This document shows positions 45,125 to 56,406 of a stretch of 64,000 nucleotides of DNA, piece by piece. How positions within the stretch are numbered: the first letter of the stretch is position 1; every line of letters starts with the position of its first letter. This stretch comes from Pseudomarimonas salicorniae (GTDB lineage: Bacteria > Pseudomonadota > Gammaproteobacteria > Xanthomonadales > Xanthomonadaceae), in NCBI RefSeq assembly GCF_023156535.1, contig NZ_JALNMH010000001.1, forward strand, positions 434,001 through 498,000, read 5' to 3'. The translations under genes were made by a program, and so were the position numbers. The notes below the pieces were generated by a model that was not told the DNA's origin, did no database searches, and worked only from the letters and a program-made list of their open reading frames with translations.

Positions 45125-45480
45125 CGGGGGCTCCGTGGGTGGGGCGTGGAAGGGGACGTTGGGCCGCCACATTCGGGCGACGCCGACCTGAGGAACAGGC
45201 TAGGCAGGCCGGCTAGAGCGACCACCCTAGAGAATCAGGCGGAACGTGCGCCGGCGCACGCACGCGCCGGAACGCCTTCACACTTTTATCAAGCGCCACG
45301 CGGTCGGGGCTCGATGGCCGTAAAAGGCCGGCGCGTCGTGCATGCAGGCAGCCACTCCGCTGGCTGGGCTGCGGGAGGGCGGCGACGGCCCGTCCCGCTC
45401 CGGACTGCCTCCAAAGCCCTGGGCGCGGTGGCGCAGGCTTCCTTGCGGCCGCCATCGGCTGCCGCTCGCCCCTTCCAGAT
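45125..45480. other. 356-base intergenic region, no gene recognised
   Basis: This lies between the small exported-protein gene (-) and the terminator of the exb operon. No credible ORF start or family is seen. It is GC-rich with scattered short palindromes. Confidence 0.5.
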
Positions 45481-45481
45481 A

Positions 45482-45514
45482 GGGAAAAAGAAACGGCCGC
45501 CCGGAGGCGGCCGT
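45482..45514 (-). terminator. Intrinsic terminator of the tonB-exbB-exbD1-exbD2 cluster
   Basis: On the minus strand a perfect 9-base stem, ACGGCCGCC and GGCGGCCGT with loop TCCG, is followed by TTCTTTTTCCC. It starts 25 bases after the exbD2 stop. Confidence 0.85.
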
Positions 45515-45538
45515 CAATGGTTCACAGATGGCCTGGTC

Positions 45539-45949
45539 TTAAAGGGTTTCGACGAAGCCGATCTTTTCCAGGCCGGAGTTCTTGGCCATGGTCAGCACTT
45601 CGGTGAGCGTCTGGTACTGCGCCTCTCCAGCGGTTTCCAGTTCGATCAGCGGCTGCGGATCACGGGTGGCTTCGAGCATCATCGAGGCCTGTACCGCGGC
45701 ACGCGGCATGGGCTGGTTGTCCCAGAAGATGCCTCCGTTGGCCTCGATGCGGATACGTACCGGCGGAGGCGGCTCCTTGAGCTGCTCCGGCGGGGTACGG
45801 CTCTGCTGCGGCAGGTCGACCTGGATTTCGTGCGATGCCATCGGTGCGGTGACCATGAAGATGATCAGCAGGACCAGCAGAACGTCGACCAGGGGGGTCA
45901 CGTTCATATCGGACATGCTGCTACTGCTGCTGCCGGAACTGAATGCCAT
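45539..45949 (-). CDS. exbD2: Biopolymer transport protein ExbD (second copy, ExbD2)
   Basis: This 136-residue protein has a Ser-rich N-terminus, a single transmembrane helix with the conserved proton-path Asp in MNVTPLVDVLLVLLIIFMV (about residues 15-33), and a periplasmic C-terminal domain. With ExbB and TonB it passes proton-motive force to outer-membrane receptors. It follows exbD1 by 11 bases. In Xanthomonas campestris a second exbD gene is dispensable for iron uptake but needed for a plant response, which may apply here only by analogy. The terminator follows. Confidence 0.9.
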   Translation of the reverse strand: MAFSSGSSSSSMSDMNVTPLVDVLLVLLIIFMVTAPMASHEIQVDLPQQSRTPPEQLKEPPPPVRIRIEANGGIFWDNQPMPRAAVQASMMLEATRDPQPLIELETAGEAQYQTLTEVLTMAKNSGLEKIGFVETL

Positions 45950-45960
45950 GTGTTTCTCTC

Positions 45961-46374
45961 CTAGCGTTCCGGGGTGGTCACGAAGCCGATCTTGGCGATG
46001 CCCACGTCCTTGGCGGTTTTCACCACCTCGGCGATCACCTTGTACTTGGTGGTCCTGTCTGCCCGGATGTTGACCTGGGGCTGCGGCTGCTTCTGGGCTT
46101 CCACCGCCAGTCGCGATTCAAGAATCGCGCGCAGAACCGGGTCATCATTCCAGTAGATGCTGCCGTCTTCGGTGATCGCGAGGGTGATCGGGACGCCCTG
46201 GCCTTCGACCTTCTCTTCGAGCGTGGCCTCCGGCAGCTTCACCTGGACCTTGTGGGCCATCAGGGGGGCCGTGATCATGAAAATGATCAACAGCACCAAC
46301 ATCACGTCGACCAGCGGCGTGACGTTGATTTCCGCCATCGGTCCGCCGCCACCACCGCCAGTACTGAATGCCAT
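45961..46374 (-). CDS. exbD1: Biopolymer transport protein ExbD (first copy, ExbD1)
   Basis: This 137-residue TonB-complex subunit has a Gly-rich N-terminus and the helix INVTPLVDVMLVLLIIFMIT with the conserved Asp, then the periplasmic domain ending KIGFVTTPER. It lies 24 bases after exbB and 11 bases before exbD2. The two ExbD proteins are homologous over their whole length (compare GIFWDNQPM and SIYWNDDPV), which indicates an old duplication. Confidence 0.92.
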   Translation of the reverse strand: MAFSTGGGGGGPMAEINVTPLVDVMLVLLIIFMITAPLMAHKVQVKLPEATLEEKVEGQGVPITLAITEDGSIYWNDDPVLRAILESRLAVEAQKQPQPQVNIRADRTTKYKVIAEVVKTAKDVGIAKIGFVTTPER

Positions 46375-46398
46375 GGCGTCCTGACTCCTCGTCGTTGC

Positions 46399-47247
46399 TT
46401 AGCGCTTGACCGCGACTTCGCCGACGCGCGAGCCGGTAGCGAAGAAGTCGTGCAGGTCGTGCGCGAAGGTATCGAAGTTCGCGTTGGTGTTGCGGTTCAT
46501 GCGCGCAAAGAAGTTGTACGCAAAGACCGCCGGGATCGCGACGAACAGACCGATCGCGGTCATGATCAGCGCCTCACCGACCGGGCCGGCGACGGCGTCG
46601 ATGGAGGCCTGACCGGTCGCACCGATCTTGATCAGTGCGTGGTAGATACCCCACACGGTGCCGAGCAGACCGACGAACGGGGCGGTTGCACCGACGGTGG
46701 CCAGCCAGGTCATGCCGGTCTCGAGCTTGCTGCTCTCGCGGGTCACCGCCTGGCGCAGGGCGCGGTCGATGAACTCGGAGCGATTCAGGGCCTCGACCAG
46801 ACGCGAACCCTCATGGCGCTGGTGGTGGGCAGCCGCCTGGGCGCAGTCCAGGGCGATCTTCGAGAAGGGCTCGCCGGCAGGCTGCTCTTCCATGAAGCGG
46901 ATCGCGTCCTGGGCGTTGGTAGTCTCCCAGAAGGTGCGGATCACGGTCTCGGCGCGCGAACGCAGCATCATGTTCTTGAGCACGTTGACCACGGTGTAGA
47001 ACCAGGAGCCGACCGACATCAGCACCAGGACGACGAACACGGTCCAGTTCACCGCGTCCATGTGCTGGATCATGTTCTCGAAGCCGAACTGGTTGAACGC
47101 AGCGGCGTCGGAATCACCTGCGAAACCGGCGCCCGGCATGCCGGTGTTCATCGGTTCCAGCGGGGTCGGAGCGGCGGGAGCGGCCGGGGCCGGGTTGGCA
47201 GCGGCGGCGTCGTTGGCCGGCGTAGTGGAAGCAGAATCTTGCAGCAT
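46399..47247 (-). CDS. exbB: TonB-system energising protein ExbB
   Basis: This 282-residue MotA/TolQ/ExbB-family proton channel subunit has three transmembrane helices: about residues 65-85, then the family core ATVGATAPFVGLLGTVWGIYHAL, and GEALIMTAIGLFVAIPAVFAYN. The N-terminal 50 residues are Ala/Pro/Asn-rich and are longer than in E. coli ExbB. It is 15 bases after tonB and 24 before exbD1, so the four genes form an operon. Confidence 0.92.
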   Translation of the reverse strand: MLQDSASTTPANDAAAANPAPAAPAAPTPLEPMNTGMPGAGFAGDSDAAAFNQFGFENMIQHMDAVNWTVFVVLVLMSVGSWFYTVVNVLKNMMLRSRAETVIRTFWETTNAQDAIRFMEEQPAGEPFSKIALDCAQAAAHHQRHEGSRLVEALNRSEFIDRALRQAVTRESSKLETGMTWLATVGATAPFVGLLGTVWGIYHALIKIGATGQASIDAVAGPVGEALIMTAIGLFVAIPAVFAYNFFARMNRNTNANFDTFAHDLHDFFATGSRVGEVAVKR

Positions 47248-47262
47248 AACGCTTACCCTTTT

Positions 47263-47922
47263 TTAGGCGTCGGAGAGTCGGAAGGAAATCGGTACCAGCA
47301 CCCAGCCCTGAACCGGCTGGCCATTGCGCAGGCCCGGGTTGAACACCCAGTTCTGCACGGCTTCGATGGCGGCGCGATCGAGGAGTCGCGAGCGGCTGGT
47401 GCGCTCGATCTCGATCTTCACCGGCTTGCCGTCGACGCCGACCAGCACGCGGAGGATGACCTCACCCTCCTCGCGGCGACGGATCGCCTGCGGCGGGTAG
47501 CGTGGCGGCCGGATCCGGCGATAGGTCTGGTCCTCGGACGGACCGTAGTCGGCCGGCGGAGCAGGCGGCGCGGGGGGCGCCGGCGGCGGAGCGGGGATCG
47601 ACATCGGGGTCGGGTCATCAAGGACCACCGGCGGCGGCGCCTCGGGGGGCGGCGGGACCGGCTTGGGCTTTTCGATCGTCTTCGGCGGCGGCCGCTTCGG
47701 CGGTTCCGGCGGCGGCGGCGGCGGGGGAGGGGGCGGCGGCGGCGGCTCGATGAAGGTGACTTCGACGATCTCCTCCTCTTCCTCCGCTTCGTCCGGGGGC
47801 GCCACGGGCACGAGCAGCATCACGAAGAGGCTGACGTGGATGGCGATTGCAGAGGACAGACCCGCAATGCGCAGCCAACTCAGGCCCTGCTTCTCGTTGG
47901 TTTGTTTATTGAAATCGGTCAT
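47263..47922 (-). CDS. tonB: Energy transducer TonB with a 13-proline run
   Basis: This 219-residue protein has an N-terminal cytoplasmic tail, one transmembrane helix (LSSAIAIHVSLFVMLLVPV, about 22-40) and an acidic segment. A proline-rich periplasmic spacer follows that contains 13 consecutive prolines (near residues 60-72) and many PP and PA pairs. The TonB C-terminal domain (about 140-219, RPPRYPPQAIRRREEGEVILR, ending PISFRLSDA) follows. The poly-proline tract should need elongation factor P for efficient translation. It heads the tonB-exbB-exbD1-exbD2 run; the upstream TPR gene is 108 bases away. Confidence 0.92.
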   Translation of the reverse strand: MTDFNKQTNEKQGLSWLRIAGLSSAIAIHVSLFVMLLVPVAPPDEAEEEEEIVEVTFIEPPPPPPPPPPPPPEPPKRPPPKTIEKPKPVPPPPEAPPPVVLDDPTPMSIPAPPPAPPAPPAPPADYGPSEDQTYRRIRPPRYPPQAIRRREEGEVILRVLVGVDGKPVKIEIERTSRSRLLDRAAIEAVQNWVFNPGLRNGQPVQGWVLVPISFRLSDA

Positions 47923-48030
47923 GCGTGGCCGCTATTCAAGGTTGCATCCGGGGAATGCCCCCCACCGGGCCGATGGGCCGGCAAAGGGGGGTCACAAGCT
48001 TATACCAACGGGTGTCGCTTCCGAAGCCCG

Positions 48031-49290
48031 CTACTTGACGCCGGCCGACTTCAGCCAGGCCCGGGCGTTGTTTTCGGTTTCGGGGTACTTGGCGGCCTCG
48101 CGGTAGGCGGCGATGGCCGCAGCGCGGTTGCCCAGCTCCAGCTCGGCGCCTCCCAGTACGATGTGGGCGTCGCCGGGGCGGCGGATGCCTTTTGCAAGCG
48201 CCTCCTTGGCGGACGCCTTCGCCTCGTTCCAGCGCGCCTCCTCGTACAGCACGCGGGCCAGGTTGAGGCTGATCTCGCCATCCTGCGCGAAGGCCGCTGC
48301 CTTCTTGTAGGCCTCGATGGCGGCCGGAATGTTCTCGGAGAAATAGTTCGCCTCGGCCATCGTCCGGTACACCTCGAGGCTCGGCTTCAGGATGCCCTTG
48401 TCGAGGCCCTCCTGGATGGTCGCGATGGCCTGCGGCTCCTTCTCGGCGAAGTGGTACAGCTGGTACAGCTGACGGTAGTCACGCTCTTCGGTCAGCAGCC
48501 CCTTGGCCTTCGCGCCTTCCAGCAGGACCAATGCCTTGTCGTTGAGGTCGGCGTTGATGTAGATCGAGGCCAGATTGCGGATCAGCGCCTTGTCGTTCGG
48601 GTCCTTCTGCAGCAGCTGCTCGGCGACCTCACCGGCCTTGTCGAACTGTTCGGTGTCGGCATAGGCGGCCATCAGCAGCTGGTACCACGAGGACTGCGGC
48701 TCTTCCGTGGCCGCGATCGCCTTGCTCAGCGTGTCGATGGCCTCGGGGAAGCGCTCCAGGCGATAGAGGATGTTGCCCTTGATGGCCAGCGCCTCGGCCT
48801 TCTCGGAGCGGGTTTCGGTAAAGAAACGATCGAGGTAGGCCAGCGCCTGGTCGTACCGCTCATCCGACATGTGCAGCTGGGCGATCTGGTACATGATCTG
48901 GTAGTGCGAGTCGTTCGGCAGGCCGTTTTCCTGCAGCGCCTTCTCGAAGTAGGTCACCGCAGAGTCGTAGTCGTCGCGGTCGATGTAGGAGACGGCGATG
49001 ATCTGCGAAGCGAGCGACTTCTCGTACGGTGTCGACAGCTTGCTCTCGAGCACCTCGAGGGCGGCTGCCTCGGTCGCGGTCGGGTTGTCCTCCTGGGACA
49101 GCTCGTACATCTTCTTGACCTTGGACTGCATCCGACGCGACTGCTTGGGATCGGGGTCCTCGCGGGTGGCGTTCGGATAGGCCGGTTCCGGCTTGTCATC
49201 CTTCCGGTTGCGCTGGGCATCGGCCGGCGCGGCAATCGCGGCCAGCAACAGGAAGAGCACGGCGGTCTTGAGCAGATTGGCCAGTCTCAT
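48031..49290 (-). CDS. Exported tetratricopeptide-repeat protein upstream of tonB
   Basis: This 419-residue protein has a signal peptide (cleavage after APADA, about residue 25) followed by a charged linker and about ten helical TPR-like repeats (for example SEDNPTATEAAALEVLES, and the pattern AIDTLSKAIAATEEPQSSWYQLL). TPR proteins beside tonB genes occur in Xanthomonadales and related bacteria and are thought to help assemble or tune the TonB machinery; that is an inference. A promoter-like pair with a palindrome lies just upstream. Confidence 0.82.
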   Translation of the reverse strand: MRLANLLKTAVLFLLLAAIAAPADAQRNRKDDKPEPAYPNATREDPDPKQSRRMQSKVKKMYELSQEDNPTATEAAALEVLESKLSTPYEKSLASQIIAVSYIDRDDYDSAVTYFEKALQENGLPNDSHYQIMYQIAQLHMSDERYDQALAYLDRFFTETRSEKAEALAIKGNILYRLERFPEAIDTLSKAIAATEEPQSSWYQLLMAAYADTEQFDKAGEVAEQLLQKDPNDKALIRNLASIYINADLNDKALVLLEGAKAKGLLTEERDYRQLYQLYHFAEKEPQAIATIQEGLDKGILKPSLEVYRTMAEANYFSENIPAAIEAYKKAAAFAQDGEISLNLARVLYEEARWNEAKASAKEALAKGIRRPGDAHIVLGGAELELGNRAAAIAAYREAAKYPETENNARAWLKSAGVK

Positions 49291-49352
49291 CGTTGTCCTC
49301 TCGATCCGTGAAGCGGCGCGCTATCGGGGGCTGCGCGCCGGCGGAACCATCA

Positions 49353-49382
49353 ACACTAGCCCGGGTTAGTGCTTTTACTCAA
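49353..49382 (-). promoter_or_regulatory. Sigma-70-like promoter of the TPR gene with an embedded palindrome
   Basis: On the minus strand TTGAGT (49377-49382), an 18-base spacer and TAGTGT (49353-49358) are seen. The inverted repeat CACTAGCCCGGGTTAGTG (49354-49371, one mismatch) overlaps the -10 and spacer, as a repressor operator would. The start codon at 49290 is 63 bases away from the -10. Confidence 0.5.
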
Positions 49383-49475
49383 TAGGGAGATTGTGACTTT
49401 CGGCACATCGCGACGCGGTTGAACGCTGGAACGATGGCAAACGGGTGAATCTGCCCAGTTTCGTTAGGAATCGAT

Positions 49476-50438
49476 TCAGGTTGTTGGAAACTCTGCGCGG
49501 GCGAAAGCGACCCGTTCCGCCGGGTCTGTGCTCAGCCCTCCGGCGGCCTTCAGGGCCTCCACCTTGCGCAGCCTGTGCAGCGCGCCATTGCCGTTGGCGA
49601 TCTGGATCGCGAGGCCCGGGCGGGCGTTCAGCTCAAGGATCAGCGGGCCGCGGTTGCGGTCGAGCACGAAGTCGACCCCGACGTAGCCAAGCCCCGACAG
49701 CTCGTAGCAGCGCGAGGCCATCTCGAGCAGCTCGTCCCAGCGCGGAATCTCCAGCCCGACGATGCTCTGCTCGGTGTCCGGGTGGTCCTTGATGATCTCG
49801 GTGCCCCACACCCCGCGGCGGGTCGTTCCGGTCGGGATGTCGATGCCCACGCCGATGGCGCCCTGGTGGAGGTTGGCCTTGCCGTCCGACATGCGTGTCG
49901 GCAGACGGATCATGGCCATCACCGGGTATCCGAGGAAGACGATGATGCGGACGTCCGGCACACCCTTGTAGCTGACCTGGTCGAACACCGGGTCAAACTG
50001 CACGCAGTATTCGACCAGCAGATGGTCCGGATGGCCGCCCAGTGAGAACAGGCCGGACAGCCCGTTCGACAGATGATGTTCGAAATCACCGCGGCTCATC
50101 AGGTGGCCGTTGGAGCGACGGTACTTGTCGCCGCGCTTGCCGGTGATGACCAGGATGCCGTCGCCTCCGGAGCCATGGGCCGGCTTGACCACGAACTGGT
50201 CGTGGGCCTTGAGCTTCTCGTGCAGATCGCCGATCTGGTGCTCCTCGTGCACCACCGCGTAGAGGTCGGGGACCGGCAGGCCGGCCTCGAGGGCCAGCCG
50301 CTTGGTGATCAGCTTGTCGTCGACCCTCGGGTAGAACTTGCGCTGGTTGTAGGCCAGCACATAGTCGGCATTGCGCCGCCCGATTCCCATCAGTCCGATG
50401 CGGCGTAAACGGCGGGCGATTTCGAACGGTGTCAGCAT
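49476..50438 (-). CDS. Alpha-L-glutamate ligase-like ATP-grasp protein
   Basis: This 320-residue ATP-grasp protein resembles RimK-type ligases. Elements seen are NADYVLAYNQRKFYPRVDDKLITK, the ATP-binding FVVKPAHGSGGDGILVI and the metal-binding loop PLILELNARPGLAIQIAN. It is expected to ligate an amino acid to an acceptor using ATP; acceptor and product are unknown. It follows the 7TM/inactive-transglutaminase gene by four bases, a conserved pairing with an ATP-dependent zinc protease-like third member in many bacteria. The ATG at 50438 is preferred over codons upstream. Confidence 0.85.
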   Translation of the reverse strand: MLTPFEIARRLRRIGLMGIGRRNADYVLAYNQRKFYPRVDDKLITKRLALEAGLPVPDLYAVVHEEHQIGDLHEKLKAHDQFVVKPAHGSGGDGILVITGKRGDKYRRSNGHLMSRGDFEHHLSNGLSGLFSLGGHPDHLLVEYCVQFDPVFDQVSYKGVPDVRIIVFLGYPVMAMIRLPTRMSDGKANLHQGAIGVGIDIPTGTTRRGVWGTEIIKDHPDTEQSIVGLEIPRWDELLEMASRCYELSGLGYVGVDFVLDRNRGPLILELNARPGLAIQIANGNGALHRLRKVEALKAAGGLSTDPAERVAFARAEFPTT

Positions 50439-50442
50439 GGCC

Positions 50443-51975
50443 TCAGCCCGGGCCCACTTCGCGCGCCAGCGCACGGAACCGGAACAGCTCGGTCAGGCGG
50501 TAGCCCGAGTAGCGTCCCAGCACCAGGGTGAAGGCGAGCAGGACCAGGAGCAATTCGGGGAAGACGAAGATCAGGTGCTCGAGGAGGTCCCAGGTCATCA
50601 CCAGGGCGGCCAGTGCGGCGACCAGCATGGTGCCGAAGGCTTCCTTGATCGCGGCGCCGCCGCCGCGCTCTTCCCAGGTCACCGACATGCGTTCGATGGT
50701 CATCGCCATGATCACCATCGGGAACAGCGCGATCGACAGGCCGACCTCGATGTCCAGGCGGTTCGAGATCACCGAGACCAGGGCCATCAGCAGGACGGTC
50801 ACGATCAGCACCGCGGTCAGGCGCGGCACCAGCAGCAGGCGCAGACGCTCCAGGTAGAACCTGACCAGCAGACCGGAACCGACCACCGAGACGAACAGAA
50901 GGATGCCGGCAATCACGCCGGTGTCGCGGAACGCGAGCGCGACCAGCACCGGCATGAAGGTGCCGTAGGTCTTGATGCCGATCAGGTTGCGCAGGATCAG
51001 CATGATGAAGGCGCCGATCGGCACAAGCAGCAGTACCTGGTAGACCTGCTGGGTCTGCAGCGGCAGCGAGAGCAGGGAGTAGCGGACGAGGTTCTCGTTC
51101 TGCACTTCCAGCCTGCGCTCGGCAATGGCCATGGCGTCAGCGAGATTGCGGCTGACGCTCCAGGTGACGTTGGCCCGCGGATTCTCGTCGACCACGAGCA
51201 GGGGTGAGCGGCTCGAGGACCACAGGAACAGGTTCTCCGGCCAGCCGTCCGAGGCGTTCTGCAGGTTGATGGTGATCCAGTCGTTGCCGTTGTGGACCTG
51301 CAGCCAGGGCTGCATGTCGACCTCGGTATTCATGTCTCCGAGTTCGAAGCCGTGGATCACCCTTGCCGGGATCTTGCGCGAGGCCAGCAGTTCGGCGAGC
51401 AGCTGGGCCCGCAGTTCGGGTGTCCCTCGGTCTTCCAGCAGAAGGGCGACTTCCTCGCTGGGCGAGTCGACGTTGAAGCGGCGCACCAGTTCCTTGGCGA
51501 AGGTACTGATATCCGCGGAACGGTCGCGGACCTGGTCGAGTACGGTCTGCGCGGCGCTGGCGTAGGGCTCCTCGAGCACCGGCGGATCACCGATCCGTGG
51601 CTTGCCGCCCAGAGCCGGATTCTCCGTATTCCGGACGACGGTGGCGCGGTAGTACAGCACCTGGGTGCCACGGGCGCGACGGATCGCCCACTGCACTTCC
51701 CGATTGTTGCCGCGCTGCTCCTCCAGCTTGGAGTAGTTGTTGGCGACGAAGCGTTCGTCCAGCAGCGCGAAGCCCGGCGGCTTGTAAGGGATCTGCAGGG
51801 TCACCGTGTTCGGCAGGCGGCGCGGCGGATACTCGACCCGCGCCTGGACGGTCCACACCTCGACCTCGGCGACCGGCTGCAGGGGAAAGTTCAGTACCTT
51901 CCACTTGTAGACCACGGCCGCCAGACCGATCGTGCCAATCAGGAAGGCGAGCAGATAGAGATGGGTCTTCTTCAT
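50443..51975 (-). CDS. Inactive transglutaminase fused to 7-TM domain
   Basis: This 510-residue protein starts with one membrane helix (LYLLAFLIGTIGLAAVVY), has a periplasmic transglutaminase-like domain (about residues 40-290) and then seven transmembrane helices (about 300-500). The fold's catalytic Cys-His-Asp triad is not evident, as in the known family of inactive transglutaminases fused to 7TM segments. The close partner is the ATP-grasp ligase downstream, so the two may build or sense an amidated envelope component. Confidence 0.85.
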   Translation of the reverse strand: MKKTHLYLLAFLIGTIGLAAVVYKWKVLNFPLQPVAEVEVWTVQARVEYPPRRLPNTVTLQIPYKPPGFALLDERFVANNYSKLEEQRGNNREVQWAIRRARGTQVLYYRATVVRNTENPALGGKPRIGDPPVLEEPYASAAQTVLDQVRDRSADISTFAKELVRRFNVDSPSEEVALLLEDRGTPELRAQLLAELLASRKIPARVIHGFELGDMNTEVDMQPWLQVHNGNDWITINLQNASDGWPENLFLWSSSRSPLLVVDENPRANVTWSVSRNLADAMAIAERRLEVQNENLVRYSLLSLPLQTQQVYQVLLLVPIGAFIMLILRNLIGIKTYGTFMPVLVALAFRDTGVIAGILLFVSVVGSGLLVRFYLERLRLLLVPRLTAVLIVTVLLMALVSVISNRLDIEVGLSIALFPMVIMAMTIERMSVTWEERGGGAAIKEAFGTMLVAALAALVMTWDLLEHLIFVFPELLLVLLAFTLVLGRYSGYRLTELFRFRALAREVGPG

Positions 51976-52322
51976 AGGTTCTTATTAGGGCCTCGCGGCT
52001 CCCCACCGCGTTGCCGGCGGCGCTTCAGCGCGCCGGCCGGGGGCCCAGTATAGCCGCGCGCCGGGGGCGCTTTGAGGACGGGGTTTTTCCCGCTTGCGTG
52101 AGCCGCTGCCGGGCTGTGTTCCGGAAGCGACCGCCGCCGCGGGAACCGCCGGTGGGGAAGCGGGCTGCGCGGCTGCGCTCGATGAACGCTCGCTCGGTGG
52201 AAGCGAACTCCTCGTCGGGCAGGGTGGAGAGGCAAGCTCTTTGAGGATCTAAAGAGCATTGTTGGGAGAGCCTCGAACTCGTCGGTTCAACTTGATCGGC
52301 TTCGAAGTTGAACGGCAGGTTC

Positions 52323-52422
52323 GGGCGCGAAGTTCGCATTCGCCCCGGCCCCGCTGTAGGAGCCAGCTTACTGGCGATAGGCGCCCCGGATGGAACGATC
52401 GCCAGCAAGCTGGCTCCTACAC
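52323..52422 (+). repeat. REP-like palindromic element, copy B
   Basis: The 23-base inverted arms at 52356-52378 (one base differing, CTTACTGG) and 52398-52420 match copies A and C, as does the left flank GGGCGCGAAGTTCGCATTCG. The right flank beyond 52422 does not match the others, so this copy is truncated on that side. Confidence 0.8.
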
Positions 52423-52570
52423 GCAACGTCGCTGCCAGGTCCGGTTTGCGCTGCAAAGCAGGCCTTGCCGCAGTCAAATTGTGGGAGTGCCCTCGGGCGC
52501 GACCGCAGCGCTACGGATTCACCACAGACCGCGGCCAGAGCGGAACTTCGCGGTCGCGCCCAAGGGCTTT

Positions 52571-52701
52571 GGGCGCGAAGTTCGCATTCGCCCCGGTCCC
52601 GCTGTAGGAGCCAGCTTGCTGGCGATAGGCGCCACGGATGGGACGATCGCCAGCAAGCTGGCTCCTACATTCGGGTGTTGTGGAAGGTCTTCTTTGCGCC
52701 C
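52571..52701 (+). repeat. REP-like palindromic element, copy C
   Basis: Inverted arms of 23 bases at 52604-52626 and 52646-52668. Both flanks match copy A (24491-24623) in opposite orientation through the GGAAGGTCTTCTTTGCGCCC tail, about 28 kb away. The rest of the 51976-52811 gap holds no recognised gene. Confidence 0.85.
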
Positions 52702-52811
52702 ATTTCGCCCCTCCCGGAGTTGCCTGGAAGATCCGCGCACCCCCGAGCGCCCTAGGTAGGAGCCGAGGGCCGAGCCCGCAGCGACTCGAACCGCGCTGCC
52801 GCGCGCCGGGG

Positions 52812-55301
<2,490 letters not shown>

Positions 55302-56390
55302 TTATAGCTGCCTGTGCAGGCGACCCTGTTCCACGTGGAACACGTCGCTGGCCTCGTCAACGTGACGCTCCAGCACGCTGTGGTCCGCCGTGGCCAGCAG
55401 GGCCTGCACCTGGTGCTGGCGAAGGTAGTGGACCAGCCGCGCCTGGTTATCGGGGTCCAGTTCGGCCAGCGCATCATCCAGACCGAGCACGGGCGGTTCG
55501 CCGCGTTGAGCGCTGAAGTCAGCCACCTGGACCAACAGCATCAGCAGCGAGGCCAGCTTGGCCTGACCGCGCGAGAACAGCTCACGCTGGGGAAGCGACT
55601 CGAAGCCCAGCGACCAGCCAGCCCGATGAGGGCCGATACCCGTAAAACCCATCCGTCGGTCGGTGTCCTGCTGCCTGAGCAACGCCTCATGGAAAGACCC
55701 CCGATCCGCAGGCCAGCCGGGTCGGTGTCGAAGCCGCGGCCGGCCCAGCCCGGGGAGGAGCCAGCTCGCGACCTCGCTCAGGCGGGCATCCAGTGAGGAC
55801 AGATAGCGCTCTCGATAGCCATGGATCAGCTCGCCCTCGCGCGCCAGCTCCTCCAGCCAGGCCTGTTCCACCGAAGCGCTGCCCCGTTGCCGCAATAGGA
55901 GGTTCCGCTGGCGGAGCGCGCGAGCATAGCGGCGCCAGGCCGGATAGAAGTCCTGTTCCACGTGGAACAGACCCCAATCAAGAAATCGGCGACGCAGCTC
56001 ACCGGGCCCGCTGATCAGCTCACCGGTATCCGCGGGAAACACCACCGCGGGAAAGGCCTGGAACAGCTCGGACAGAACGTCGGCCCGTTGCCCATCGACT
56101 CGGGCCTCGAAGCCACCCCGCAGCACCCGGGTCAACCCGACCCGACCCGGCCCGCTCCCGGGACGCTCGACCTCGGCAAAGACGGTCAGAGACTCCGCAC
56201 CCCGCTGGATGCAGCCATCCGGAGAACCCCCGCGGAAACTACGCCCACTGGCCAAAAGTGAAACGGCCTCCAGTGCGCTGCTCTTGCCGCTGCCGTTGGG
56301 CCCGACCAGCCAGTGCAGGCCGGGCCCGAAATCAAGCTCGGCAGAGTCGATCAGCCGCAGGCGCTCGATGCGCAGACGCCGCAAGCGCAT
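55302..56390 (-). CDS. recF: DNA replication and repair protein RecF
   Basis: This 362-residue SMC-like ATPase loads RecA at gaps. It has Walker A GPNGSGKSSALE (about residues 30-41), the GIGPHRAGW region and the ABC-type FSRGQAKLASLLMLL signature, then Walker B VLGLDDALAELD. It starts 16 bases after the dnaN stop and ends 54 bases before the gyrB start codon, the standard order. Confidence 0.95.
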   Translation of the reverse strand: MRLRRLRIERLRLIDSAELDFGPGLHWLVGPNGSGKSSALEAVSLLASGRSFRGGSPDGCIQRGAESLTVFAEVERPGSGPGRVGLTRVLRGGFEARVDGQRADVLSELFQAFPAVVFPADTGELISGPGELRRRFLDWGLFHVEQDFYPAWRRYARALRQRNLLLRQRGSASVEQAWLEELAREGELIHGYRERYLSSLDARLSEVASWLLPGLGRPRLRHRPGWPADRGSFHEALLRQQDTDRRMGFTGIGPHRAGWSLGFESLPQRELFSRGQAKLASLLMLLVQVADFSAQRGEPPVLGLDDALAELDPDNQARLVHYLRQHQVQALLATADHSVLERHVDEASDVFHVEQGRLHRQL

Positions 56391-56406
56391 GAGGCCTCCC
56401 GCGCGA

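Noticed and set aside
47999-48027. TATAAG with GCTTCG as a tonB promoter
   Set aside because: The -35 matches the consensus poorly; tonB may be read from the TPR promoter or from an undetected site.
52047-52052. TATACT upstream of the 7TM gene on the minus strand as its promoter
   Set aside because: No acceptable -35 is found at 16-18 bases, and the distance to the start is within a GC-rich repeat-like stretch.
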